From positions 186,001 to 250,000 of the forward strand of contig NZ_JOCX01000003.1 in assembly GCF_000717915.1 (NCBI RefSeq): a stretch of DNA of 64,000 bases, read 5' to 3'. Under the pieces are notes generated by a model that was not told the origin of the DNA, did not search any database, and saw only the letters and a program-made list of their open reading frames with translations. Origin of the DNA: Streptomyces sp. NRRL S-244 (GTDB taxonomy: Bacteria; Actinomycetota; Actinomycetes; Streptomycetales; Streptomycetaceae). Below are positions 40,209 through 48,501 of the stretch, in pieces. The number at the start of each line of letters is the position of its first letter. Positions within the stretch are counted from its first letter, which is position 1. Made by a program: the position numbers and the translations under genes.

Positions 40209-41416
40209 GCACGCCGACCCGGCTCAGGAAGGCCGCCGACCGGATCGAGCGGCAGACCCCCGCCCACCGCGACCGGGCCGTCGACGGGTTGCGCGCCCTC
40301 GCCCTGCTGGCCGTGCCGACCGGGCACTGGCTGCTCGGCGGATTCACCCGCGACGCGGAGGGCGGCCTGCACAACGCCAGCCCGCTCTCCGCGTTCGGTG
40401 GTCTGGCCCCCGCCGGCTGGGTGCTCCAGATGCTCGGCATCTTCTTCCTCGTCGGCGGCTACGCCTCGGTGCTCTCCTACCACCGCCGCCCCGGGTCCGC
40501 CGGGGCCTGGCTGAAGGGCCGGATCGCCCGGCTGGGGCGGCCGGTGCTCGGGGTCACGGCGGTGTGGGCGCTGGCCGCGCCGGTGCTGTACGCGGCGGGG
40601 GTGCCGGAGGCCACGCTGCGGACGGGCGCCACGCTGGTCATCCAGCCGCTGTGGTTCGTCGGGGTGTACGTGGTGGTCACCGCGCTGACCCCGTACTGCG
40701 TACGGGCGGCGCACCGGCTCGGCGGCTGGGCGGCGGCCCCGTTGCTCGCCTCGGTCGCGGTGGTGGACTTCCTTCGGTACGGGCCGCCGGCCGACTCCGT
40801 TCCCTCCTGGCTGGCGGTGGTGAACATCCTGCCGGGCTGGTTGTTCGCGTACCAGCTGGGCGTGTCCTGGGGTGAGGGGCGCATCGGGCGGCGCGGGGCC
40901 TGGCTGCTGCTGGCGGGCGGGACCGTGCTGTTCGCGGCGCTGCTGGCGGTGTTCCACTACCCGGCGTCGATGGTGGGCGTACCGGGCGAGGCGCGGACCA
41001 ATTCGCATCCGCCGTCGCTGCTGGTGCTGGCCCTGGCCGCGGCGCAGTCGGGGGCGGCGATATTGCTGCGCGACCGGCTCGCGAGGCTGCTGGCCCGGCC
41101 GGCGGTGTGGGCCCCGGTGGTCGTGATCAACCTGTGCGCGATGACGATCCTGTGCTGGCACCAGACGGCCATGCTGGCGGCGGCCGTCCCCGGTTCGTTC
41201 GCGGGTGGGCTGACGGGTCTGACGACGGCGCCGGACAGTGCGCTCTGGATCGCGGCGCGGCTGGCGTGGATGCCGGTGTTCGCGGTGCTGCTGGTGGGCA
41301 TCGCCCGGTACGCCCGCCGGTTCGAGGAACCGTGGCGGGGGGCGACGGCGGTGCGGCGCACGCTCGCAGGGGTGCTGGCGGCCGGGTTCGCGGTGTTCGC
41401 GCTGGGTCTTGCCTAG
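40205..41416 (+). CDS. Membrane acyltransferase (acyltransferase 3 family)
   Basis: Integral membrane enzyme of 403 residues with about ten hydrophobic helices. The first helix contains RDRAVDGLRALALLAVPTGHWL, the Arg/Asp/Arg signature that begins acyltransferase-3 domains; FLVGGYASVLSYHRR and LWFVGVYVVVTALTPYC also match. These proteins transfer acyl groups to extracellular sugars, peptidoglycan or antibiotics. ATG 40205 follows GGAGAGG and overlaps the hydrolase stop. A 24-bp perfect hairpin ends the operon. Late segment TILCWHQTAMLAAAV carries the conserved His often seen near the end of the fold. Confidence 0.85.
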   Translation: MSTPTRLRKAADRIERQTPAHRDRAVDGLRALALLAVPTGHWLLGGFTRDAEGGLHNASPLSAFGGLAPAGWVLQMLGIFFLVGGYASVLSYHRRPGSAGAWLKGRIARLGRPVLGVTAVWALAAPVLYAAGVPEATLRTGATLVIQPLWFVGVYVVVTALTPYCVRAAHRLGGWAAAPLLASVAVVDFLRYGPPADSVPSWLAVVNILPGWLFAYQLGVSWGEGRIGRRGAWLLLAGGTVLFAALLAVFHYPASMVGVPGEARTNSHPPSLLVLALAAAQSGAAILLRDRLARLLARPAVWAPVVVINLCAMTILCWHQTAMLAAAVPGSFAGGLTGLTTAPDSALWIAARLAWMPVFAVLLVGIARYARRFEEPWRGATAVRRTLAGVLAAGFAVFALGLA

Positions 41417-41440
41417 CACCGGTCGCAGCACCGGTACAGG

Positions 41441-41494
41441 CCGAGGTGACGAGAGCGCCGCTCCCTCCGGGGAGCGGCGCTCTCGTCACCTCGG
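41441..41494. terminator. 24-bp perfect bidirectional hairpin
   Basis: Arms 41441-41464 and 41471-41494 are exact complements with a CTCCGG loop. It lies between the acyltransferase and the converging DUF350 gene and is one of the longest perfect stems in the window. Confidence 0.85.
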
Positions 41495-41511
41495 CGCGAC
41501 GCGCGGGCGGG

Positions 41512-41934
41512 TCAGGCGATCGAGGCGGCCACGATGGCGGCCACCGCCAGGTTGCAGGAGGCCGTGACCCAGACCGCCGGGTGCGGCTCCGGGTCGACGA
41601 CGATGGCGCCGAGCTTGCCGGGGGTCACCCAGTCCAGCACCAGGAAGGCGAGGCCCATCAGGACCAGGCCGAGCACCCCGAACGCGGCGGTGGACAGCAG
41701 CCCCTTGCCGAAGTCGTCGTACGTGGTCCAGATCGAGGTGAAGACGATCCCGCCGACGCCCAGGAGCGCGGAGCTCAGCATGACGGCCGCGTTCCGGTTG
41801 CGCTCCTCCCAGATCTGCTTCGGGAGCTTCCCGGGCGTCAGCACGTCCACGAGGACGATGCCGAGGATCAGCAGGACCAGGCCGAGGGCGCCGTAAGCGC
41901 TGGTGCGGCCAAGTCCGTTGATGATGTCGCTCAT
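41512..41934 (-). CDS. DUF350-family membrane protein
   Basis: A 140-residue membrane protein with four hydrophobic segments arranged as two similar halves: YGALGLVLLILGIVLVDVLTPGKL and FGVLGLVLMGLAFLVLDWVTPGKL each end in the (D/W)xLTPGKL motif of DUF350 repeats. ATG 41934 is chosen because GGAG lies upstream and the repeat begins soon after; 41988 would add 18 residues. DUF350 proteins occur with stress-induced phage-shock or spermidine-synthase-like genes in other bacteria, but none is adjacent here. Function unknown. Confidence 0.8.
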   Translation of the reverse strand: MSDIINGLGRTSAYGALGLVLLILGIVLVDVLTPGKLPKQIWEERNRNAAVMLSSALLGVGGIVFTSIWTTYDDFGKGLLSTAAFGVLGLVLMGLAFLVLDWVTPGKLGAIVVDPEPHPAVWVTASCNLAVAAIVAASIA

Positions 41935-42059
41935 GGGGAAGCCGTTCTCCGCGGGGGTAGGAAGGACCTGCCGTACGTGACGGGGCACCTCCCGTCAGGG
42001 GGGTCAGGGTGGCCGAATCTATCGCACGGTCTCGCGGCGGGCCATGGGGAGGTCAGGAA

Positions 42060-43925
42060 ATGGTAAAGCTCAGAGCGGCGCGGCCCGGTGAGGCGGACGA
42101 ACTCACCGCTCTCGTGCTCCGCTCCAAGGCGTACTGGGGGTACGACGCCGCGTTCCTGGTCTCGTGCGCGCCGGAACTGCGGATCCCGGCCGGGGAGGTG
42201 GCGGGCCGCCGGATCGTGGTCGCAGAGGACGCGTCCGGCGGCGGGGTGCTGGGGCTCGCCTCCCTGGAGGGCGCGCCGCCGGTGGCCCGGCTGGGACTGC
42301 TGTTCGTGGAGCCGGAGGCCATCGGGCGGGGCGTGGGGCGGCGGCTGTACCGGGACGCGCTGCGCCGGGCCGCCGAACTGGGGTTCCGCAGGCTGCTGAT
42401 CGACGCCGATCCGCATGCGGCCGGGTTCTACCGGGCGATGGGCGCGCTGGTTTCGCCGGAGTCCCGCGCGGCCGGTGGCGAGGACGAACCGCCCGCCGGG
42501 CTGGTGCGGTTCGAGGCGGAGCCCGCGCCGCTCGCCGACTGGGCGCGGGCCTGGACGGGCGGCGGGCCCGCCGTGCACGTGGGCAATGTCGCCGAGTTCA
42601 ACGCCCAGTTCGCCGATGCGTCGCTGGCCCGCGAGCAGCGGGCCGCGCACCACTACGCCTGCCTGGCGGCGTTCTACAGCCCGTGGCCGGGGGCGCTGGT
42701 ACTGCCCGGGGCGGTGCCGCCGGGCTGGATCGAGCGGGTCGGACGCCTCCTGGAATGGGAGGGGGTGGAGGTCTACGACGGCCTGGCGGCCGGCGGTCCC
42801 GGGCTGCCGCCGAATGCCGGGCTGTCGGACGCCGTACGGGCCCGGCCGGCGCTGGCCGGGCGGCTGGCCTCGGCCGGGCTGCCCCTCGTACCGTGGGGGC
42901 GGACGGCGGCCTTCGCGCGGCTGGCCGGGCTGCCGTGGCGGCCCCGCGAGCTGCGGTACGAGTCCAAGTCGGCGGCGCACGGCCTGTTCGGGCGGATCCT
43001 GGCGGGCGGCGGCCACCCCCTGATCCTGCTCCCCGGGCAGTGGCCGGCCCCCACCCGGCGGGTGGCGGCCAGGCTGCTGGCCGCCCGGGCCGGGGCGGGC
43101 GAGAGCACGGTGCTGAAGTCGGAGCACGGGGTCGGCGGTTCGGGCACCACCGTGGTGACGCCCGACCGGGTCCGGGCCGCGGGCGGCGCCCGCGCGGTGC
43201 TGCGCGCCCTGCCGCGCGGGCCCCTGCTGGTGGAGGAGTACGTGTCCGGCCCGGCCGAACCGGACGAGCCGCGGGATCTGACGTACGACGGGTTCGTGGA
43301 CGGGGCGGGCCGGGTGCACGAGGCGGGCGGCGCGGTGATGGACGTGGCGGACGGCGAGTACCGCGGCGCGACGGCGGGCCCCGGGGTGGTGCCCGCGTGG
43401 GCGGAGAAACCGCTGCTCGCGTTCGGGGAGGCGGTGGGCCGGGAGCTGTCCGCCGCCGGCTACCGGGGCTGGTTCGACGTGGACTTCGTTGCCGACGGGG
43501 CGGGGCGGCTGGCGCCGACGGAGACGAACCTGCGGCTCACCGGTCCGTCGATCGCCTTCATGGTGGCGGCTCGGCTCGACGCGCTGCGCGGCGCCGGGCA
43601 TCTCGTCCGGATCGCGGACCGGGTGGGGCTGGGGGCCAGGCTGCCCGGGGCCGCGCTCGACGAGCTGTGCGAGACGCTGGAGCGGGGCTGCGCGGAGCTC
43701 GGGGCGGTGTTCCTGCCCGCGATCCCGACGGGCGCCTTCGACCCGGCCCCCTGGCTGGGCGTGCTGGTGGCCGCGCACAGCAGAGAGGTGCTGGACGCGG
43801 CCGAGGCACTGGTACGGGCGGAGGCGCTCGCCGTGGGAGCGGGGTTCACGGAGGGTCAGCCGACGGAGTGGCCCGGGACGTCGGTGTCGGCGTCGGTGGG
43901 TGACGACGGCGTCCCCGTGACGTAG
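42060..43925 (+). CDS. GNAT acetyltransferase fused to an ATP-grasp ligase domain
   Basis: A 621-residue two-enzyme protein. Residues about 1-150 form a GNAT fold: RAARPGEADELTALV, RLGLLFVEPEAIGRGVGRRLY (acetyl-CoA pyrophosphate loop) and ADPHAAGFYRAMGA. After a linker, residues about 170-330 resemble the pre-ATP-grasp region of peptide ligases, and about 340-530 are the ATP-grasp: STVLKSEHGVGGSGTTVV (ATP-binding Lys and glycine loop), GPLLVEEYVSGP, WFDVDFVADGAGRLAPTETN (Mg-binding Asp/Glu/Asn). It resembles the PGM1-like amino acid or peptide ligases. It may acetylate one amine and ligate a carboxylate to another. ATG 42060 has GGGAGG upstream. Its last 70 bp overlap the converging adenylation gene. 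Confidence 0.82.
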   Translation: MVKLRAARPGEADELTALVLRSKAYWGYDAAFLVSCAPELRIPAGEVAGRRIVVAEDASGGGVLGLASLEGAPPVARLGLLFVEPEAIGRGVGRRLYRDALRRAAELGFRRLLIDADPHAAGFYRAMGALVSPESRAAGGEDEPPAGLVRFEAEPAPLADWARAWTGGGPAVHVGNVAEFNAQFADASLAREQRAAHHYACLAAFYSPWPGALVLPGAVPPGWIERVGRLLEWEGVEVYDGLAAGGPGLPPNAGLSDAVRARPALAGRLASAGLPLVPWGRTAAFARLAGLPWRPRELRYESKSAAHGLFGRILAGGGHPLILLPGQWPAPTRRVAARLLAARAGAGESTVLKSEHGVGGSGTTVVTPDRVRAAGGARAVLRALPRGPLLVEEYVSGPAEPDEPRDLTYDGFVDGAGRVHEAGGAVMDVADGEYRGATAGPGVVPAWAEKPLLAFGEAVGRELSAAGYRGWFDVDFVADGAGRLAPTETNLRLTGPSIAFMVAARLDALRGAGHLVRIADRVGLGARLPGAALDELCETLERGCAELGAVFLPAIPTGAFDPAPWLGVLVAAHSREVLDAAEALVRAEALAVGAGFTEGQPTEWPGTSVSASVGDDGVPVT

Positions 43926-45904
43926 GCGGCGAGGACGCCGGCCGCGATCATCAGCGGAATGTTGAAGGCGTAGACGAGGGCTGCCTGGACCGGCCAGTCC
44001 TGCTTGGCCGCGAGCCGGTAGCAGTTGTCCTGCGGCCACCAGGCGACGAGCAGGTAGACCACCGCGAGATGGGCGGCCGTGGTGACGCCCTGGCTGTGGC
44101 CGTGGCCCCGCATCCGGGCACGGCCTGCGCAGAGGAACAGCAGCCCGGCTGCGAAGGCGGCCCCTTCGAACAGGTAGAGCACGAAGAAGAGGAAGGCCCA
44201 CGGGGCCGGCACACCGCCCAGGTCGGTCGCGCCCGGCCAGACGACCTTCGAGAGGACGAAGAAGAAGAGCCCGGTGAAGACCACGAACCCGGCGCAGAGG
44301 GCGATCAGGGTGAACGGGTCGGCGGAAGGGAGGCCGGCGGCCGCGTACTTTCCACCTCCGCTCGCGCCCGGCTTCGTCGTGAGCACGGGCTGGGCCAGGG
44401 CGTCCCGGTTCTCCTGGCCCGCCCGGTTGCGGGGCAGGGCGCGCAGCCGGACCACGGCCTGCGGAATCTCCACCCGTTGCACCTTCCCCGCGAGGTGGTC
44501 GCGGAGCCGCCCGCTGTCCGGCAGGTCCGCGGCCGGGGGCCAGGCCTGCGCATCGGCGGGCGGGGCCAGGTAGGCGACCAGTCGGCGCGCACCGCTCGTG
44601 CCGTCCGGGACTTCGGCCACGAGGGCGGCGCCGATGTCCGGGTGGCTGCGGATGGCGGCTTCGACGGTGTGCGGGTCGAGTGCGCCGTCCGCCGTGGTGA
44701 TCCGGTCCCGGATCCGTCCCTGGAACTCCAGCAGTCCGTCCGGGCGCAGCTCTGCCAGATCGCCGGTGGGGATCGGGTCGCCGCCGTCGGGCGGGGTGAG
44801 GCGGATCTGCCCGCCCGGGAGCTCCACCCGGCAGCCGGGGAACGAGGTGCCGATCAGGGAGAGCTGCTCGGGGTCGTCCAACGGGCCGGGCAGCTGTGGC
44901 AGTTCGAACCAGGTGCCGGTACCCGCGGTTTCGGTGGGTCCGTACACGTTGAGCAGCCGGGTGCCGGCGCGGAGCCTGCCCTGCAAGGCGGCCTGCTCGT
45001 CGAGGAAGAGCCGGTCGCCCGTGACCGTGACCAGGCGCAGCGACCGCAGTGCCGGGTCGGGGTCGCGGCGGCGCACGGCGTCGGAGCCGGGGCGCTCGGC
45101 GCCGCGTATGAGCAGCCGGGTCGCGCCGGCCGGGTCGGTGTGCAGCACGCTGACGCGCTCGGTCTCGACGGCCCGGCGGATCCCCTCGGGTGTCCAGGGC
45201 GTGCGCTCGGGCACGACGAGGGCGCCGCCCGAGCACAGCGCCCGGGTCCAGCCGGCCGTGAACGGGGTGAGGTCGGGGCCGTGGGTGATCAGGTGGCGGT
45301 CCTCTGGGACCGGCCGGATGACCTGGGCCCAGCCCTCGTGGGCGGCGAGCAGCCGTTCGTGGCCGAGGGGCACGGCGCGCGGGGACTCCGCTCCGGTGAA
45401 CAGGACGGCGGCCGTCGCACCCGGCTCGGGCCGCTGCGGCGCTGCGGTGGGCCGGCCGGATATCGTGCTCGCCTCCGCGCCGAGCCGGATCACCCGCAGC
45501 CCGCCTCCGTCGTCCAGCCGGGCGTGGTGCGCGGCGTCGGTGAGCAGGACGTACGGCGTGAGGGCGGCGAGCTGCCGCTGCCCGGTGAGCGGGACTTCGA
45601 CGTCGAGGACGGCGTACGCCCCGCCGGCCTTGAGGACGGCCAGGAGGGCGACGACGATCTCGGTCCGGCGGGCGGTCCCGATGGCCACGACGGCGCCGGG
45701 CGGCAGCCCCTCCGCCAGGAGGTGGTGCGCCAGCTGGTTGGCACGGACGTCCAGTTGCCCGTAGGTGAGGCTGTCCGCGCCGGCGATGACGGCGTAGCCC
45801 CGCGGGGTGTCGCGCGCCTGTTGCTCGAACAGGCGCAAGGCGGTGTCGGCGGTCGTCCGACCGGAGCGATCGGACCCTGGTTCCTGCGTCGATCCCTGGG
45901 TCAT
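43856..45904 (-). CDS. Membrane-anchored adenylation (AMP-binding) protein with degenerate core motifs
   Basis: A 682-residue protein. Residues about 15-500 are an ANL-superfamily adenylation domain: LTYGQLDVRANQLAHHL (A2 region), LLNVYGPTETAGTGTWF (A5, intact), IPTGDLAELRPDGLLEFQGRIRD (A7-A8). The ATP P-loop (A3), normally TSGSTGxPKG, is FTGAESPRAVPL here, and A10 reads LPRNRAGQENR, with Gln where the catalytic Lys should be. No carrier domain follows; instead about 510-670 carries four membrane helices (FFFVLSKVVW, FLFFVLYLFEGAAFAAGLLF, LAVVYLLVAWWP, LVYAFNIPLMIAAGVLAAYV). It may bind an acyl or amino acid substrate without adenylating it. Start ATG 45904. It converges on the GNAT/ATP-grasp gene. 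Confidence 0.8.
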   Translation of the reverse strand: MTQGSTQEPGSDRSGRTTADTALRLFEQQARDTPRGYAVIAGADSLTYGQLDVRANQLAHHLLAEGLPPGAVVAIGTARRTEIVVALLAVLKAGGAYAVLDVEVPLTGQRQLAALTPYVLLTDAAHHARLDDGGGLRVIRLGAEASTISGRPTAAPQRPEPGATAAVLFTGAESPRAVPLGHERLLAAHEGWAQVIRPVPEDRHLITHGPDLTPFTAGWTRALCSGGALVVPERTPWTPEGIRRAVETERVSVLHTDPAGATRLLIRGAERPGSDAVRRRDPDPALRSLRLVTVTGDRLFLDEQAALQGRLRAGTRLLNVYGPTETAGTGTWFELPQLPGPLDDPEQLSLIGTSFPGCRVELPGGQIRLTPPDGGDPIPTGDLAELRPDGLLEFQGRIRDRITTADGALDPHTVEAAIRSHPDIGAALVAEVPDGTSGARRLVAYLAPPADAQAWPPAADLPDSGRLRDHLAGKVQRVEIPQAVVRLRALPRNRAGQENRDALAQPVLTTKPGASGGGKYAAAGLPSADPFTLIALCAGFVVFTGLFFFVLSKVVWPGATDLGGVPAPWAFLFFVLYLFEGAAFAAGLLFLCAGRARMRGHGHSQGVTTAAHLAVVYLLVAWWPQDNCYRLAAKQDWPVQAALVYAFNIPLMIAAGVLAAYVTGTPSSPTDADTDVPGHSVG

Positions 45905-45994
45905 TCCCCGATGATGGCACCCCCCACCGACAGTCCGCAGGATGCTGAACATCCCTCGTACGAGCGGGGGTTCGGCACCGATCCGGCCGATCCA

Positions 45995-46025
45995 TTGACC
46001 TCAAGCTTGGTTGAGGTCTTAGCGT
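45995..46025 (+). promoter_or_regulatory. SoxR-like (MerR-type) promoter with 19-bp spacer
   Basis: TTGACC (45995-46000) and TAGCGT (46020-46025) are 19 bp apart, the over-long spacing bound and untwisted by MerR-family activators. GACCTCAA (45997-46004) and TTGAGGTC (46011-46018) form a perfect inverted repeat within it. Arms and spacing match the SoxR operator (CCTCAAG-N4-CTTGAGG in E. coli). It lies directly upstream of the ABC exporter. Confidence 0.75.
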
Positions 46026-46032
46026 TCCCCGC

Positions 46033-47937
46033 ATGGACATGGAAGTCACAGCCTGGACATCGCTGCACAGCGCGATGAACGCCCAGCAGGACCGGCGCCC
46101 GCTCTCCCGGGCGAGCCTGCGCCGGGTCGCCGCCTTCGCCCGCCCGCACCGCCGCGGGCTCACCCTCTTCCTGCTGCTCAGCGTGGTGACCGCGCTGCTC
46201 GCGGTCGCCACCCCGGTGCTCGCCAGCCGGGTGGTCACCGCCATCGTGGACGGCAAGGACAGCGGTACGGTCACCCGGCTCGCCCTGTTCATCGCCGTGA
46301 TCGCGGTGGCGGAGGCGGCGCTCGGGCTGCTCACCCGCAAGCTGTCGGCCACCCTCGGGGAGGGGCTGATCCTGGACCTTCGGACGGCCGTCTTCGACCA
46401 CGTGCAGCGGATGCCGGTCGCCTTCTTCACGCGGACCCGCACCGGCGCGCTCGTCAGCCGGCTCAACAACGACGTGATCGGCGCCCAGCGGGCGTTCAGC
46501 AACACCCTGTCCGGGGTGGTCGCCAACACGGTGACCCTGCTGCTGACGCTCGCCGTGATGCTGGGCATCTCCTGGCAGATCACCCTGCTGGCCCTCGTCC
46601 TGCTGCCGGTGTTCGTGCTCCCGGCCCGCCGCATGGGGACGCGGATGGCCGCGATGCAGCGGGAGGCGTCGACCCTGAACGCGGCGATGGGCACGCAGAT
46701 GACGGAGCGTTTCTCCGCCCCCGGCGCCACCCTCGTCAAGCTCTTCGGGCGGCCCGCCGACGAGTCCGCCGAGTTCGCGGCGCGGGCGGCGCGCGTACGG
46801 GACATCGGGATCCGTTCGGCGATGGCCCAGTCCGCGTTCATCACCGCGCTCACCCTCGTCTCGGCCCTCGCGCTCGCGCTCGTCTACGGGCTCGGCGGGT
46901 ACTACGCCCTGCGCGGGACCCTGGACGCAGGGAACGTCGTCGCGCTCGCCCTGCTGCTGACCCGGCTGTACGCCCCGCTGACCTCCCTCGCCGGCGCCCG
47001 CGTCGAGGTGATGAGCGCCCTGGTGAGCTTCGAGCGGGTCTTCGAGATCCTCGACCTGAAGCCGCTGATCGCCCAGAAGCCGGACGCCGGCCGGGTGCCG
47101 GAGGGGCCGGTGGCCGTGGAGTTCGACCGGGTCTCCTTCGGCTACCCCTCCCCCGACAAGGTCTCGCTCGCCTCGCTGGAGGAGGTCGCGGTCCTCGACT
47201 CCCGGGGCGGTACACAGGTCCTGCACGAGGTGTCGTTCCGCGCCGAGCCCGGGCAGATGGTCGCGCTCGTCGGCTCGTCCGGCGCCGGCAAGTCCACCAT
47301 CGCGCAGCTGCTGCCCCGGCTCTACGACGCCGACGCGGGCGCCGTCCGCCTGGGCGGGGTCGACGTACGGGACCTCACGGCCGACTCGATCCGGGAGACG
47401 CTCGGCATGGTCACCCAGGACGGGCACCTCTTCCACGAGTCGGTGCGGTCCAACCTGCTGCTGGCGCGGCCGGGGGCGAGCGAGGAGGAGATCTGGGAGG
47501 CCCTGCGCCGCTCGCGGCTGGACGGGCTGGTCGCCTCGTTGCCGGACGGCCTGGACACGGTGGTCGGCGAGCGCGGCTACCGCCTCTCGGGCGGCGAGCG
47601 CCAGCGGCTCACCATCGCGCGGCTGCTGCTGGCCCGGCAGCGGGTGGTGATCCTGGACGAGGCGACGGCGCACCTGGACTCCACCTCGGAGGCGGCGGTG
47701 CAGGAGGCCCTGGGCGAGGCCCTGGCGGGCCGGACCGCGGTGGTGATCGCGCACCGGCTGTCGACCGTACAGGCGGCCGACCTGATCCTGGTGGTCGAGG
47801 ACGGCCGGATCGTGGAGCGCGGTACGCACCCGGAGCTGCTGGCCGCGGGCGGGCGGTACGAGGAGCTGTACCGGACCCAGTTCGCGGCGGCGGAGACCGC
47901 CGCTCCGGGCGGCGCCGTACCGGCTGCGGGAGCATGA
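46033..47937 (+). CDS. ABC transporter, fused permease and ATPase (exporter), probable SoxR target
   Basis: A half-size type IV exporter of 634 residues. Six membrane helices (about 40-330) include VAFFTRTRTGALVSRLNNDV, the coupling helix region. The ATPase domain (about 355-620) has Walker A GSSGAGKST, Q-loop TQDGHLF, signature YRLSGGERQRL, Walker B RVVILDEATAHLDS and switch AHRLSTV. An insertion of about 25 residues precedes Walker A (KVSLASLEEVAVLDSRGG). ATG 46033 is used; ATG 46075 is alternative. The promoter carries a SoxR-type box, and in S. coelicolor an ABC transporter is one of the few SoxR targets, so this protein probably exports redox-active or antibiotic compounds when they build up. 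Confidence 0.9.
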   Translation: MDMEVTAWTSLHSAMNAQQDRRPLSRASLRRVAAFARPHRRGLTLFLLLSVVTALLAVATPVLASRVVTAIVDGKDSGTVTRLALFIAVIAVAEAALGLLTRKLSATLGEGLILDLRTAVFDHVQRMPVAFFTRTRTGALVSRLNNDVIGAQRAFSNTLSGVVANTVTLLLTLAVMLGISWQITLLALVLLPVFVLPARRMGTRMAAMQREASTLNAAMGTQMTERFSAPGATLVKLFGRPADESAEFAARAARVRDIGIRSAMAQSAFITALTLVSALALALVYGLGGYYALRGTLDAGNVVALALLLTRLYAPLTSLAGARVEVMSALVSFERVFEILDLKPLIAQKPDAGRVPEGPVAVEFDRVSFGYPSPDKVSLASLEEVAVLDSRGGTQVLHEVSFRAEPGQMVALVGSSGAGKSTIAQLLPRLYDADAGAVRLGGVDVRDLTADSIRETLGMVTQDGHLFHESVRSNLLLARPGASEEEIWEALRRSRLDGLVASLPDGLDTVVGERGYRLSGGERQRLTIARLLLARQRVVILDEATAHLDSTSEAAVQEALGEALAGRTAVVIAHRLSTVQAADLILVVEDGRIVERGTHPELLAAGGRYEELYRTQFAAAETAAPGGAVPAAGA

Positions 47938-47942
47938 TGCCG

Positions 47943-47967
47943 GGAGGCCCGCGCGCGGCGGGCCTCC
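47943..47967. terminator. 10-bp hairpin after the ABC exporter
   Basis: GGAGGCCCGC (47943-47952) and its complement (47958-47967) pair around GCGCG, just after the exporter stop and before the VOC gene. It may terminate or attenuate transcription between them. Confidence 0.5.
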
Positions 47968-47981
47968 GCCGAGCACCGGCC

Positions 47982-48008
47982 GTGGAGCACGTGGAGCACG
48001 TGGAGCAC
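47982..48008 (+). repeat. Three 9-bp tandem repeats carrying GGAG upstream of the VOC gene
   Basis: GTGGAGCAC is repeated three times exactly (47982-47990, 47991-47999, 48000-48008). Each copy holds a GGAG core; only the last (48002-48005) is 5 bp from the ATG at 48011. Confidence 0.8.
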
Positions 48009-48010
48009 CG

Positions 48011-48394
48011 ATGGACATCAAGCTGGAGCTGGTCGCCGTCCCCGTCACCGACGTCGACCGGGCCAAGGCCTTCTACGAGCGGATCGGCTTCCACGCCGAC
48101 CACGACGTCACCGTGAGCGAGGACATCCGCTTCGTGCAGCTGACCCCGCCGGGGTCGGCCTGCTCGATCGCCCTGGGCAAGGGGCTCACCCGGATGGCCC
48201 CGGGGTCGCTGGACAACATGCAGGTCGTCGTCACCGACATCGAGGAGGCGTACGAGGACCTGCGCGGCCGGGGCATCGAGGTGACGGAGATCCAGGACAT
48301 GCCGTGGGGCTCGTTCGTGTACTTCTCCGACCCGGACGGCAACGGCTGGGCGGTCCAGCAGACGACCCCGCGCACGGCGGCGGCCGAGGGCTAG
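48011..48394 (+). CDS. VOC-family (glyoxalase/bleomycin-resistance-like) protein
   Basis: A 127-residue protein of two paired beta-alpha-beta-beta-beta modules. LELVAVPVTDVDRAKAFYERI opens the first and GSLDNMQVVVTDIEEAYEDL the second, with FVYFSDPDGNGWAVQQ, the common end motif of VOC proteins. In metal-dependent members His/Glu ligands sit on the outer strands; here possible ligands are His28-region residues and the final Gln/Asp, so activity may be isomerase, dioxygenase or simple ligand sequestration. A GGAG 5 bp upstream supports ATG 48011. It follows the SoxR-linked exporter and could be expressed by read-through. Confidence 0.85.
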   Translation: MDIKLELVAVPVTDVDRAKAFYERIGFHADHDVTVSEDIRFVQLTPPGSACSIALGKGLTRMAPGSLDNMQVVVTDIEEAYEDLRGRGIEVTEIQDMPWGSFVYFSDPDGNGWAVQQTTPRTAAAEG

Positions 48395-48501
48395 AGTCAC
48401 GAGGGGCCGCGCCCGGGTGCGCCGGGCGTGGGATGACCCGCCGGGCGGGGTGCGGCGCCGAGACTGGACGGACTGGACGTATCCGGAAGGGAAGTGACGC
48501 C

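Noticed and set aside
41931..46853. A 1640-codon open frame on the minus strand
   Set aside because: It runs antisense through the GNAT/ATP-grasp and ABC transporter genes and through the adenylation gene in another frame. It is a by-product of high GC; the composition is Arg/Pro/Ala-rich with no domain.
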